From positions 1 to 5,876 of the forward strand of contig CACXFN010000177.1 of NCBI GenBank assembly GCA_902766915.1: a DNA stretch of 5,876 bases. Reading direction: 5' to 3'. This stretch comes from an uncultured Eubacteriales bacterium. GTDB taxonomy: Bacteria > Bacillota > Clostridia > Peptostreptococcales > Anaerovoracaceae. Below the pieces are notes generated by a model. It had not been told where the DNA came from. It saw nothing but the letters and a program-made list of their open reading frames with translations, and did no database searches. Each line of letters opens with the position of its first letter. The stretch's first letter is position 1. Positions 1 through 5,876 of this stretch are shown one piece after another. The translations under genes were made by a program, and so were the position numbers.

Positions 1-48
1 AACCTTAAGAGAAAGCCATCTTTGATTACTGTTTTAAAAGAGGATTAG
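1..48 (+). CDS. C-terminal end of an unidentified upstream gene (partial)
   Basis: Frame 1 is open from the first base to a TAG at 46-48 and reads NLKRKPSLITVLKED. The other two plus frames close within 25 bases. The stop lies 8 bases before the shikimate kinase ATG, and the likely Shine-Dalgarno of that gene (AGAGGA, 39-44) sits inside these last codons, as is usual in an operon. Fifteen residues are too few to name a family. An aromatic-pathway enzyme would fit the neighbour, but that is only a guess. The stretch could also be non-coding. Confidence 0.35.
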   Translation, partial: NLKRKPSLITVLKED

Positions 49-56
49 TTTTATAA

Positions 57-650
57 ATGGAAATAATAATCGAAAGAGAAAACCCGGAATATTGGAGAAA
101 CATTTATTTAATAGGATATATGGGAGTTGGAAAAAGCTCCACTGCAGTTCATCTTGCCAAACTATTGGATGTCCCGGTAATTGAATTGGATCAAGTAATA
201 TCCGATTATTATCATAAACCCATTCCGGATATTTTCGATGAAATAGGAGAAGATGGTTTTAGAGCTTTGGAAACACTCATACTTGCCACAAGTATAACCG
301 GTTGTCATGTTCAATACGACATACTATCCGGGGCTGTATATTCCTGTGGCGGAGGCGTTCCTTTAAGTGAGGTAAATGTTGCCGCAATGCAAAATACCGG
401 CTTTGTTGTATGGCTAACTGCTAGTCCCGAGACAGTTTTTAAACGTTTAAATGATGGGGATGACTATATAGGGAAACGACCTTTGTTAAAAGAAAAAAAC
501 ACCATTTCAGATATATCTGAAATGATGGAAATACGAAAGCCTTATTATGAAGCTGCCTCAGATATTGTAATAGATACGGATGGAAAAACACCTGAAGAAG
601 TTGCCGGAGAAATAATAATTACGCTTGATTTAATACCAAGTATTTCTTAA
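57..650 (+). CDS. aroK: Shikimate kinase
   Basis: This cytosolic enzyme transfers phosphate from ATP to the 3-hydroxyl of shikimate, the fifth step of chorismate synthesis. The Walker A loop GYMGVGKSS is at residues 20-28. E43-L-D45 stands where family members usually have D-x-D for magnesium and shikimate. R69 in GFRALET and the glycine triplet G98-G100 match shikimate-binding positions. The lid arginine is R141 in GKRPLL, and R160 in EIRKPYYEAA is the later substrate arginine. At 197 residues it is longer than the usual 165-175: there are about 15 extra residues before the first strand and about 8 extra between R69 and the GGG motif. The start is the ATG at 57, with AGAGGA 12 bases upstream, which is a rather long spacing. 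The gene probably belongs to an operon entering from the left. The family call is firm; the exact start is less so, because the P-loop lies only 20 residues in. Confidence 0.92.
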   Translation: MEIIIERENPEYWRNIYLIGYMGVGKSSTAVHLAKLLDVPVIELDQVISDYYHKPIPDIFDEIGEDGFRALETLILATSITGCHVQYDILSGAVYSCGGGVPLSEVNVAAMQNTGFVVWLTASPETVFKRLNDGDDYIGKRPLLKEKNTISDISEMMEIRKPYYEAASDIVIDTDGKTPEEVAGEIIITLDLIPSIS

Positions 651-653
651 ACA

Positions 654-692
654 AAATCAGGAATCCGAGAGCTGATTTAACATATTTTTATT
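654..692. terminator. Possible bidirectional terminator between convergent genes
   Basis: AAATCAG (654-660) pairs with CTGATTT (672-678) across an 11-base loop. On the plus strand the stem is followed within a few bases by ATTTTTATTT (684-693), and on the minus strand by TGTTT. It lies exactly at the meeting point of aroK (ends 650) and the Crp/Fnr gene (ends 657), and overlaps the end of the latter. The stem is short and AT-rich, so termination may be weak. Confidence 0.4.
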
Positions 693-1316
693 TATGATTT
701 CGATACTTCCCCTTGATAGTGTAACCAACCCCTCTGACTGAAAGTATTTAAGCATCCTGGTTACTACCTCCCTGGCTGTGCCAAGGTGGTTGGCAATTGT
801 TTCATGGGTTATGCTTAACTTTTCGGAATCGTTTAATGCACTCTCCTCTAATAAAAAACCTGCCAATCTCTTATCAAAGGACTTCCACATCACCTGTTCC
901 ATAAGCCACATAACATCCGACATACGCATTGCCATTATTTCATTTGTATAGTTTGAAATAATGACGGATTCACTCATAAGATTTTTATATATTTCTGTTG
1001 GAATAAGCCAGAAGGATGTGTCTTTTTCAGCCGTAACAGTTATGTCGAATTGAATGCTCGTAATTATGCAGGACGCAGAGAAAAGGCAAATATCTCTCTC
1101 CAAAAGTCTATAAAGAGTAATCTCCCTTCCCTCATCCGAAAGAATAAATGCCCTAAGCTGTCCATCGCAAACCAAAAGAAGTCCCGTGCACTCCTTGGTT
1201 CCATCATGGACATTTTCACCTGCCTTTACAGTATGCAAAACCGCTGAATCTTCTAACAGGTGTTGTTCAGCGGCACTTAGTTTATTCCAAATTTGTAAAT
1301 AATCCGAGATCTTCAT
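657..1316 (-). CDS. Crp/Fnr-family transcriptional regulator
   Basis: This is a DNA-binding regulator of about 219 residues, the normal family length. The N-terminal half is a cyclic-nucleotide-binding-like beta barrel (about residues 20-110), followed by a long dimerisation helix (about 115-148) and a winged helix-turn-helix near the C-terminus (about 168-205). The recognition helix TAREVVTRML carries R182, E183 and R187, the same R-E-x-x-x-R arrangement that E. coli CRP uses to read DNA. In place of the arginine-serine pair that holds cAMP phosphate, the sequence reads FDITVTAEKD (90-99), so cAMP is unlikely to be the ligand. There is no N-terminal cysteine cluster like that of FNR. The frame stays open upstream to an ATG at 1427, but that would overlap the SDR gene by about 100 bases and add residues unlike the family. 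ATG at 1314-1316 fits where the family usually begins; ATGs at 1329-1334 are alternatives. It starts 7 bases after the SDR stop with no clear Shine-Dalgarno, so coupled translation is inferred. The target genes are unknown; the adjacent SDR and reductase are the natural candidates. Confidence 0.88.
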   Translation of the reverse strand: MKISDYLQIWNKLSAAEQHLLEDSAVLHTVKAGENVHDGTKECTGLLLVCDGQLRAFILSDEGREITLYRLLERDICLFSASCIITSIQFDITVTAEKDTSFWLIPTEIYKNLMSESVIISNYTNEIMAMRMSDVMWLMEQVMWKSFDKRLAGFLLEESALNDSEKLSITHETIANHLGTAREVVTRMLKYFQSEGLVTLSRGSIEIINKNMLNQLSDS

Positions 1317-1323
1317 AGGGATC

Positions 1324-2334
1324 TTAAACATCATATGGATTGAAAATTGTGTCTTTGATGGATTCTTTAATGGGCATCGGGTGATACCCCAGTTCCTTGG
1401 ATGCCTTTTCATGACAGAAGAAACCATTTGAATTCAGGGTCTGTACAGAATATGGAGTTAACAAAGGTTTTTTATTTCCTAAGTGCATAGAAAACCATTC
1501 GCTAATTGGAGCAAAAGATTCAACCAAAGCATCAGGAACAGTCTTTGCTTTCCACTTTTTATCCTTTTCGTCCCTTAGCTCATCTATATATTCCATCATC
1601 TCTTCAATGGAAATATATTCACCGTTTAAAATATATGACTCGCCTATTCTTCCTTTTTCCAAACAAAGAATCATGCCATCCGCAACATCTCTGGAATCAA
1701 CAAAATCATAACCACCTTTAATGCTGAATGGTATTTGACCGTAATACATTGCCCTGACGGTTCTGACAGAATGATTATTGTCTCTTATATCTCCGGGACC
1801 TATTATGCCGGATGGATGAACCATAATTAGATTCAAGCCCTTTTTTACATATTCCAAGGCAAGGGCAGCTGCAGCCGCTTTTGATTTAGCATATTGTCCA
1901 TTCACCAAATCTGGAGAAAACTCAGTAACTTCTGTAATTATTTCCGGAATTGGGTTTTCCGGAATGCCGTGAACAGAATTAACATAGATAACTCTATCGA
2001 TATTATTCTCCAAAGCTTTTTTGAAAATATTCTCCGAGCCGCCTACATTAACATCCCACATATTGGAATCATCTTTAGATAGAATTGTGACAATTGCAGC
2101 ACAATGAAAAAGAGCAACATAGTCATATCCGGTTCTATCAAAAAAAGAATCCAAAGAATCTATGTTCCTCACATCACCAGTAACACATTCTATATCATCA
2201 GGTATAAAGCTTTCCTCTCCAGGTAAAACCAAAACCCTTATGTTATAATCTTTTTCTTTTTTGCTACGTAGTTTACTTAGCAAAACCGTGCCAAGATGTC
2301 CTGTGGCACCTGTAATTAGATACAATTTTCTCAT
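1324..2334 (-). CDS. NAD(P)-dependent extended SDR protein (epimerase/dehydratase or dihydroflavonol-reductase type)
   Basis: This is a 336-residue cytosolic oxidoreductase of the extended short-chain dehydrogenase family. The N-terminal Rossmann motif TGATGHLG is at residues 8-15, and D54-V55 sits at the adenine-contact position. The catalytic residues are S120 (in YVNSVHG) and Y148-A-K-S-K152. The family segments HPSGIIGPGD (173-182) and YDFVDSRDVADGM (209-221) follow. The C-terminal third, which normally decides the substrate, shows nothing I recognise, so sugar epimerase, aldehyde or ketone reductase, and NAD-binding-only roles remain open. Start: ATG at 2334, with GTGGGGG 6 bases upstream (2341-2347). 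A near-consensus promoter lies just ahead, so the gene can be transcribed apart from the aldo/keto reductase 113 bases upstream. The Crp/Fnr gene follows directly and probably shares its transcript. Confidence 0.88.
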   Translation of the reverse strand: MRKLYLITGATGHLGTVLLSKLRSKKEKDYNIRVLVLPGEESFIPDDIECVTGDVRNIDSLDSFFDRTGYDYVALFHCAAIVTILSKDDSNMWDVNVGGSENIFKKALENNIDRVIYVNSVHGIPENPIPEIITEVTEFSPDLVNGQYAKSKAAAAALALEYVKKGLNLIMVHPSGIIGPGDIRDNNHSVRTVRAMYYGQIPFSIKGGYDFVDSRDVADGMILCLEKGRIGESYILNGEYISIEEMMEYIDELRDEKDKKWKAKTVPDALVESFAPISEWFSMHLGNKKPLLTPYSVQTLNSNGFFCHEKASKELGYHPMPIKESIKDTIFNPYDV

Positions 2335-2354
2335 TTTCGACCCCCACTAGATAC

Positions 2355-2383
2355 ATTTTAATACTCTATTGAAGGTTAGTCAA
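2355..2383 (-). promoter_or_regulatory. Sigma-70/SigA-type promoter for the SDR-regulator pair
   Basis: On the minus strand, TTGACT (2383-2378) and TAAAAT (2360-2355) each match consensus at 5 of 6 positions and are separated by exactly 17 bases. Transcription would start near 2348, very close to the Shine-Dalgarno at 2347-2341, so the leader would be short. A 12-bp dyad, ACAA-N4-TTGT (2410-2421), lies about 67 bases upstream of the predicted start and could be an activator site. Neither has been tested. Confidence 0.6.
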
Positions 2384-2386
2384 TAA

Positions 2387-2408
2387 AAATCATACTTTTG
2401 GATGATTT
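2387..2408 (-). terminator. Weak stem-loop after the aldo/keto reductase gene
   Basis: On the minus strand, AAATCAT (2408-2402) pairs with ATGATTT (2393-2387) across an 8-base loop and runs into TTATT. It lies 40 bases beyond the reductase stop codon. The stem has only one G-C pair per arm, so termination would be poor. It also sits next to the -35 box of the SDR promoter. It may be chance in AT-rich DNA. Confidence 0.25.
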
Positions 2409-2447
2409 AACAATTAGTTGTATGTGGTTAAATAATAAATTGTGTTA

Positions 2448-3584
2448 TTATTTCTTCTCTAACTTTGTTGATGATTCTTCCAATAGTTTTCTAATCTCCA
2501 AATGCTGAGGGCAAACACTTTCGCACAAACCACACTTTATACAATCTGAAGCTTTTCCATGTCCATCCGCAGTCACAACATTATTATAGTAGAATGGTGC
2601 ATTCCAATCCTTAAATGCTTCAAATGAATTCATTGCGGCAAAAACATCCGGTATCAAAATATCCATAGGACAATGGTTTTCTTCTATGCAGTACTTGCAA
2701 CCGGTGCATGGAATGAGGTTCAAATTGTGAAAAATAGCGCTCACCTTGTTAACTGCCACGCGTTCTTCATCTGTAAGAGGTTTAAACTCTTGCATTGAAG
2801 AGATATTATCCAACATCTGTTCCATATTGCTCATACCGGAAATGACCATTGCCATATTTGGGAAGCTGGCGGCATAACGAACCGCATAACTTGCATTACT
2901 TCCGCCGTTAAGATCCCTCAGAATCTTATCTGCTTCATCAGGAAGATTTACTAAGCTTCCACCCTTAACCGGTTCCATAACAATAACAGGCTTATTGTGT
3001 TTTTCACAAATCTCATACACCCTTTTACTATCCACAGAGGTATCGTAATAATCCACATAATTCATTTGAATCTGAACTATTTCTACTTCCGGATGCTCCG
3101 TAAGAATCATATCCAAGGTCTCGGCATTATCGTGGAAAGAAAGACCGAAATGTTTAATAAGGCCCTCTTCCTTAAACTTATAAGCAGTTTCGTATGCTTT
3201 GCATTCGGTAAACTTTTTATAATTATCACGGTTCTGGGCATGCATTAGATAAAAATCAAAATAATCAACACCGCAAATTCTAAGCTGTTCTTCGATAAAT
3301 GGTTTGATATCCTCCTGCTTCTTAAAAAATGACTCAGTCAGTTTGTTTGTTAGTAGAAATCTGCTTCTATCATAACGCTTTGATAGACAATCCCCTATTG
3401 CGATTTCAGACTCACCATTTAAATAACCATGCGCCGTATCAAAGTAATTAAAACCAGCATCAATAAATGCATCAATCATTTGGTTGAATTCATCATAATT
3501 TACTTTGGATTCATTCATAGGTAGTCTCATGCAGCCAAATCCAAAATTTCCTTTGATCTCCGGAAAAAACTTGTTTTCAATCAT
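2448..3584 (-). CDS. Aldo/keto reductase with C-terminal 2x[4Fe-4S] ferredoxin domain
   Basis: This is a 378-residue predicted cytosolic oxidoreductase. Residues 1 to about 270 form an aldo/keto reductase barrel with the family tetrad: D49 and Y54 in FDTAHGY, K81 in LLTNK, and H115 in YLMHA. The C-terminal part has two iron-sulfur ligand sets, C293-x2-C296-x2-C299-x5-C305-P and C348-x2-C351-x2-C354-x3-C358-P. The first has a slightly long last gap. This fusion is a known subfamily in anaerobes, where the clusters may pass electrons to or from the NAD(P)H-dependent site; the substrate is unknown. Start: ATG at 3584, with a strong AGGGAGGT 6 bases upstream (3591-3598). The gene stands 232 bases after the methyltransferase stop and has its own candidate promoter, so it begins a new transcription unit. 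The SDR and Crp/Fnr genes follow on the same strand. Confidence 0.93.
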   Translation of the reverse strand: MIENKFFPEIKGNFGFGCMRLPMNESKVNYDEFNQMIDAFIDAGFNYFDTAHGYLNGESEIAIGDCLSKRYDRSRFLLTNKLTESFFKKQEDIKPFIEEQLRICGVDYFDFYLMHAQNRDNYKKFTECKAYETAYKFKEEGLIKHFGLSFHDNAETLDMILTEHPEVEIVQIQMNYVDYYDTSVDSKRVYEICEKHNKPVIVMEPVKGGSLVNLPDEADKILRDLNGGSNASYAVRYAASFPNMAMVISGMSNMEQMLDNISSMQEFKPLTDEERVAVNKVSAIFHNLNLIPCTGCKYCIEENHCPMDILIPDVFAAMNSFEAFKDWNAPFYYNNVVTADGHGKASDCIKCGLCESVCPQHLEIRKLLEESSTKLEKK

Positions 3585-3668
3585 TTCACTACCTCCCTAT
3601 TATATTGATAACCCTATGGGGATGAATACTAAACCAACTTATCATTTCCCACTGAATTATACTACCTA

Positions 3669-3699
3669 TATAAAGCCATTATGGCACCACTTTTGTCAA
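3669..3699 (-). promoter_or_regulatory. Candidate long-spacer promoter with internal dyad for the aldo/keto reductase
   Basis: On the minus strand a perfect TTGACA (3699-3694) is followed after 19 bases by TTTATA (3674-3669), or after 20 by TTATAT. The spacer contains the perfect dyad GCCAT-A-ATGGC (3685-3675), directly against the -10 box. Promoters with 19-20 bp spacers and an operator dyad between the boxes are the known targets of MerR-type activators. A second, perfect TATAAT lies at 3661-3656 but has no good -35 at normal distance. No merR gene is in the window. The promoter role is inferred from sequence only. Confidence 0.45.
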
Positions 3700-3740
3700 G
3701 GAAAAATTTATATACTATTGTTTACATACTATCAAGTATT

Positions 3741-3809
3741 TTGCTTCACCGATTCCACGTCACTGATTTCGCGTTGCCAATTTCACGTTGCCGATTTTCT
3801 TCACCAATC
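3741..3809. repeat. Degenerate tandem array of 14-bp units
   Basis: On the minus strand five units follow one another: GATTGGTGAAGAA (13), AATCGGCAACGTGA, AATTGGCAACGCGA, AATCAGTGACGTGG and AATCGGTGAAGCAA. The two central CAACG units agree at 12 of 14 positions, and many differences between units are C/T or A/G transitions. The two outer units resemble each other most (GGTGAAG core). The array starts 7 bases beyond the methyltransferase stop codon and lies upstream of the aldo/keto reductase promoter. There are no spacers, so it is not a CRISPR array. Its function is unknown: a decayed minisatellite, a binding-site array or part of a mobile repeat are all possible. Confidence 0.7.
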
Positions 3810-3816
3810 TATAATT

Positions 3817-5463
3817 CTAACCTTTGTCAATGAAGTGTGGCGGAATGCCGAACGCAGGAGGGGTAGATCCCCTGGGTTCACGTTCGGCATTGGCCTTTTT
3901 TGGATCTGCCAGCCTTAGCAAAACTGCGGCCTCGCAATGTTTGGTCCAGGGAAAATTGTCGTAAGCCTTGATATATGTGGGTTCGTAGCCGAGAGGTTTG
4001 AAGTCTGCGATATCCATCGCCAATGTTTTAGGATTGCAAGAGATATATAGAATTTCCGGGACACCATAGGATGCGATTTTGTTCACTGCCTTGGTTCTGA
4101 GGCCTACTCTAGGTGGGTCTACAATTATTACGTCGGGACTCGGTATTGATACAATGTCATCCCTATTACTTATAACTGCTATATCATCAGCTGATGTTGT
4201 TATATCAATTCCCGAAGCGGCTTTATCAATTACTGATGCTTCCTTTGAATCAGCTTTTTCTGTCGCTTGGTTTAATACTTCATAGACATCCCCGCATATA
4301 AACCTACAGTTCTCGATTCCATTTAATTGGGTGTTGACTCTGGCTGCTTCTACTGAGTCTTCTACGATTTCAACACCTATTACTTCCTTTGCGTCTTTTG
4401 CAACTATTTGGCTTATGGTTCCTGTCCCGCAAAAGAGGTCATATACGACCTTACCCTTTAAATCCGGAAGTAATGAAACAGCTTCAGTATAAAGCCTTTC
4501 AACAGCATTAACATTTGTTTGGAAGAAGGAAAAGATATTAACTTTAAATCTGAGACCACAGATTTCCTCGTAATAATAATCGCGACCAAAGAGAATCCTT
4601 TGCTCATCACAGTTTACGGTATCAGCTATGTTGTCATTAATCGTGTGCATTATACCGACTATTTTATTATTATCAGATAACTTGAGATTGAGTAACCCAT
4701 TCTTCCACTGCTCCACATCCAGAGCTTTCAAAGAAATGGGATTTCCATTAGCATCGTAATCAAGTCCGCCATCAGCTTCAGAGGACGTAACCAAATCAAC
4801 CAGGATTTCCCCGGTTCTAACGCCACGCCTTACAATAAGATTTCGAAATACTCCCTTATGTGTTTTCTTATGGTAATGCTTAAGTTCCGAACTCTTTGCA
4901 AAAACAAGGGTATAGCCCAGAATTAAATTGAAATCATCAGGTACCAGCTGACAGTGATCCACGGTTACAATGGAAAGAAAGTTCCCCTTTTTATGCATCC
5001 CCAATTCCAGTTCGCCATCCTTAACCAAGTCCCCAAAGGTATACTCCATTTTATTTCTATACTGAAATTGCCATTTATATTGGCACCCTTCTATTCCCTC
5101 ATACCGACCATCAAATATGCGTACTTCATTACCCAATCCCTTTAAGTCGATTGTGGATAAAACCTTATTATTCTCTTCACTTTGGTTAAATAAAACGAGG
5201 CCTGCTTTCTCCTTAAAAACTTCCAGGACCTCCGCCTCCTTATGTTTCAGAGTCTCAATATATGCTTCTCCATTATATGTGCAGCCACCACAATAATCCC
5301 TGTGAACACATGGAAAATCATTGGAATTACTTATTTCATTGGGGATATTATTCACAGTAAACTTTACACTTCCTTTGGTTTTGGAAAGATAGGCATCAAA
5401 AACAAAAAAACCTATTATTACTGCCGCAACTATTCCAGCATATACGTAATTAAAAACATTCAT
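3817..5463 (-). CDS. RlmD/TrmA-type RNA (uracil-C5)-methyltransferase with N-terminal membrane segment
   Basis: This enzyme transfers a methyl group from S-adenosylmethionine to C5 of a uracil in RNA, in 23S rRNA for most iron-sulfur members. Cluster ligands are C52-x5-C58-x2-C61 and C171 (VDHCQL). The catalytic domain shows FFQTN (313-317), the SAM loop DLFCGTGTI (342-350), VDPPR (448-452) and the nucleophile C476 in YISCNP. At 548 residues it exceeds the usual 380-460. Three parts are odd. Residues 7-26 are a hydrophobic segment followed by lysines, predicting an anchor with the enzyme in the cytosol; no TRAM domain precedes the cysteines. About 45 Asp/Ser/Ile-rich residues (398-443) interrupt the region before DPPR. 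The last 30 residues (519-548) lie beyond the usual family end and are largely encoded by an inverted repeat. ATG at 5463 begins 2 bases after the tgt stop, with only GGCGGA as a weak Shine-Dalgarno. GTG at 5355 is an alternative start that would remove the anchor. Which uracil it modifies cannot be decided here. Confidence 0.88.
   Translation of the reverse strand: MNVFNYVYAGIVAAVIIGFFVFDAYLSKTKGSVKFTVNNIPNEISNSNDFPCVHRDYCGGCTYNGEAYIETLKHKEAEVLEVFKEKAGLVLFNQSEENNKVLSTIDLKGLGNEVRIFDGRYEGIEGCQYKWQFQYRNKMEYTFGDLVKDGELELGMHKKGNFLSIVTVDHCQLVPDDFNLILGYTLVFAKSSELKHYHKKTHKGVFRNLIVRRGVRTGEILVDLVTSSEADGGLDYDANGNPISLKALDVEQWKNGLLNLKLSDNNKIVGIMHTINDNIADTVNCDEQRILFGRDYYYEEICGLRFKVNIFSFFQTNVNAVERLYTEAVSLLPDLKGKVVYDLFCGTGTISQIVAKDAKEVIGVEIVEDSVEAARVNTQLNGIENCRFICGDVYEVLNQATEKADSKEASVIDKAASGIDITTSADDIAVISNRDDIVSIPSPDVIIVDPPRVGLRTKAVNKIASYGVPEILYISCNPKTLAMDIADFKPLGYEPTYIKAYDNFPWTKHCEAAVLLRLADPKKANAEREPRGSTPPAFGIPPHFIDKG
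3844..3891. repeat. Long inverted repeat with nested hairpin, inside the 3' end of the methyltransferase gene
   Basis: AATGCCGAACG (3844-3854) and CGTTCGGCATT (3881-3891) are perfect 11-bp complements. Between them AGGGG (3859-3863) and CCCCT (3869-3873) form a second stem around TAGAT. It is GC-rich compared with its surroundings and covers codons 525-540 of the methyltransferase. On the plus strand a six-T run (3896-3901) follows after GGCC, so it could stop plus-strand transcripts, although no plus-strand gene precedes it. On the minus strand no T-run follows. It resembles a dispersed palindromic element, but only one copy is in the window. Confidence 0.75.
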
Positions 5464-5465
5464 TC

Positions 5466-5876
<411 letters not shown>

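Noticed and set aside
1317..1427. N-terminal extension of the regulator to the ATG at 1427
   Set aside because: It would overlap the SDR gene by about 100 bases, and the added residues are unlike the family, which starts near MKISDYL.
1050..2082. Several plus-strand frames of 60-70 codons opposite the regulator and SDR genes
   Set aside because: All lie antisense to genes with clear catalytic or DNA-binding motifs, and none shows a recognisable family or membrane pattern.
3741..3809. CRISPR array
   Set aside because: The 14-bp units abut one another with no spacers, are too short and too variable, and no cas gene is present.
3844..3901. tRNA-like fold or intrinsic terminator of a plus-strand gene
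   Set aside because: The segment GGGTTCACGTTC recalls a tRNA T-arm, but no acceptor or anticodon stem fits. The T-run favours plus-strand termination, yet there is no plus-strand gene upstream; the inverted-repeat description is safer.
3505..3918. Plus-strand open frame of 137 codons over the reductase start, the intergenic region and the inverted repeat
   Set aside because: It is antisense to two well-supported genes, has no recognisable domain and crosses the tandem array and the inverted repeat. Its composition is that of an accidental frame.
5386..5463. Separate yajC gene between tgt and the methyltransferase
   Set aside because: The hydrophobic segment is in one continuous frame with the methyltransferase and no stop separates them. 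The sequence is not clearly YajC.

Overview
The window is AT-rich chromosomal DNA with Shine-Dalgarno sites and gene families typical of anaerobic Firmicutes. A Clostridia member, probably Lachnospiraceae-like, is my inference from the protein style; no marker in the window fixes a genus. It holds five complete protein genes and two partial ones, packed tightly. I see no RNA gene, transposase, CRISPR array or defence system.

Left end, plus strand (1-650): the last codons of an unidentified reading frame (1-48) lead into a shikimate kinase gene (aroK, 57-650). This gene ends 6 bases from the convergent end of a minus-strand gene. The two 3' ends share a weak stem-loop that could terminate both.

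Middle, minus strand, read from right to left (3584 down to 657): an aldo/keto reductase with a C-terminal two-cluster ferredoxin domain (3584-2448), then an extended SDR (epimerase/dehydratase-type) protein (2334-1324), then a Crp/Fnr-family regulator (1316-657). The SDR gene has its own near-consensus promoter. The regulator starts 7 bases after the SDR stop with no visible Shine-Dalgarno, so it is probably translated by coupling. The three look like a small redox-metabolism group with a linked regulator; their substrates and signal are unknown.

Right end, minus strand (5876 down to 3817): the C-terminal part of tRNA-guanine transglycosylase (tgt) is followed 2 bases later by an RlmD/TrmA-type RNA uracil-C5-methyltransferase. 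Both modify RNA, which suggests an RNA-modification operon. The methyltransferase is unusual: it has a predicted N-terminal membrane segment in place of the TRAM domain, a low-complexity insert before its DPPR motif, and a C-terminal tail encoded by a long perfect inverted repeat. A 69-bp degenerate tandem array of 14-bp units begins just after its stop codon. Upstream of the aldo/keto reductase is a TTGACA promoter with a 19-20 bp spacer that contains a dyad, an arrangement known from MerR-type control.

Most of the window is ordinary core metabolism. The least explained part is 3600-3910, covering the repeats and the 3' end of the methyltransferase gene, together with the membrane-anchored form of that enzyme.
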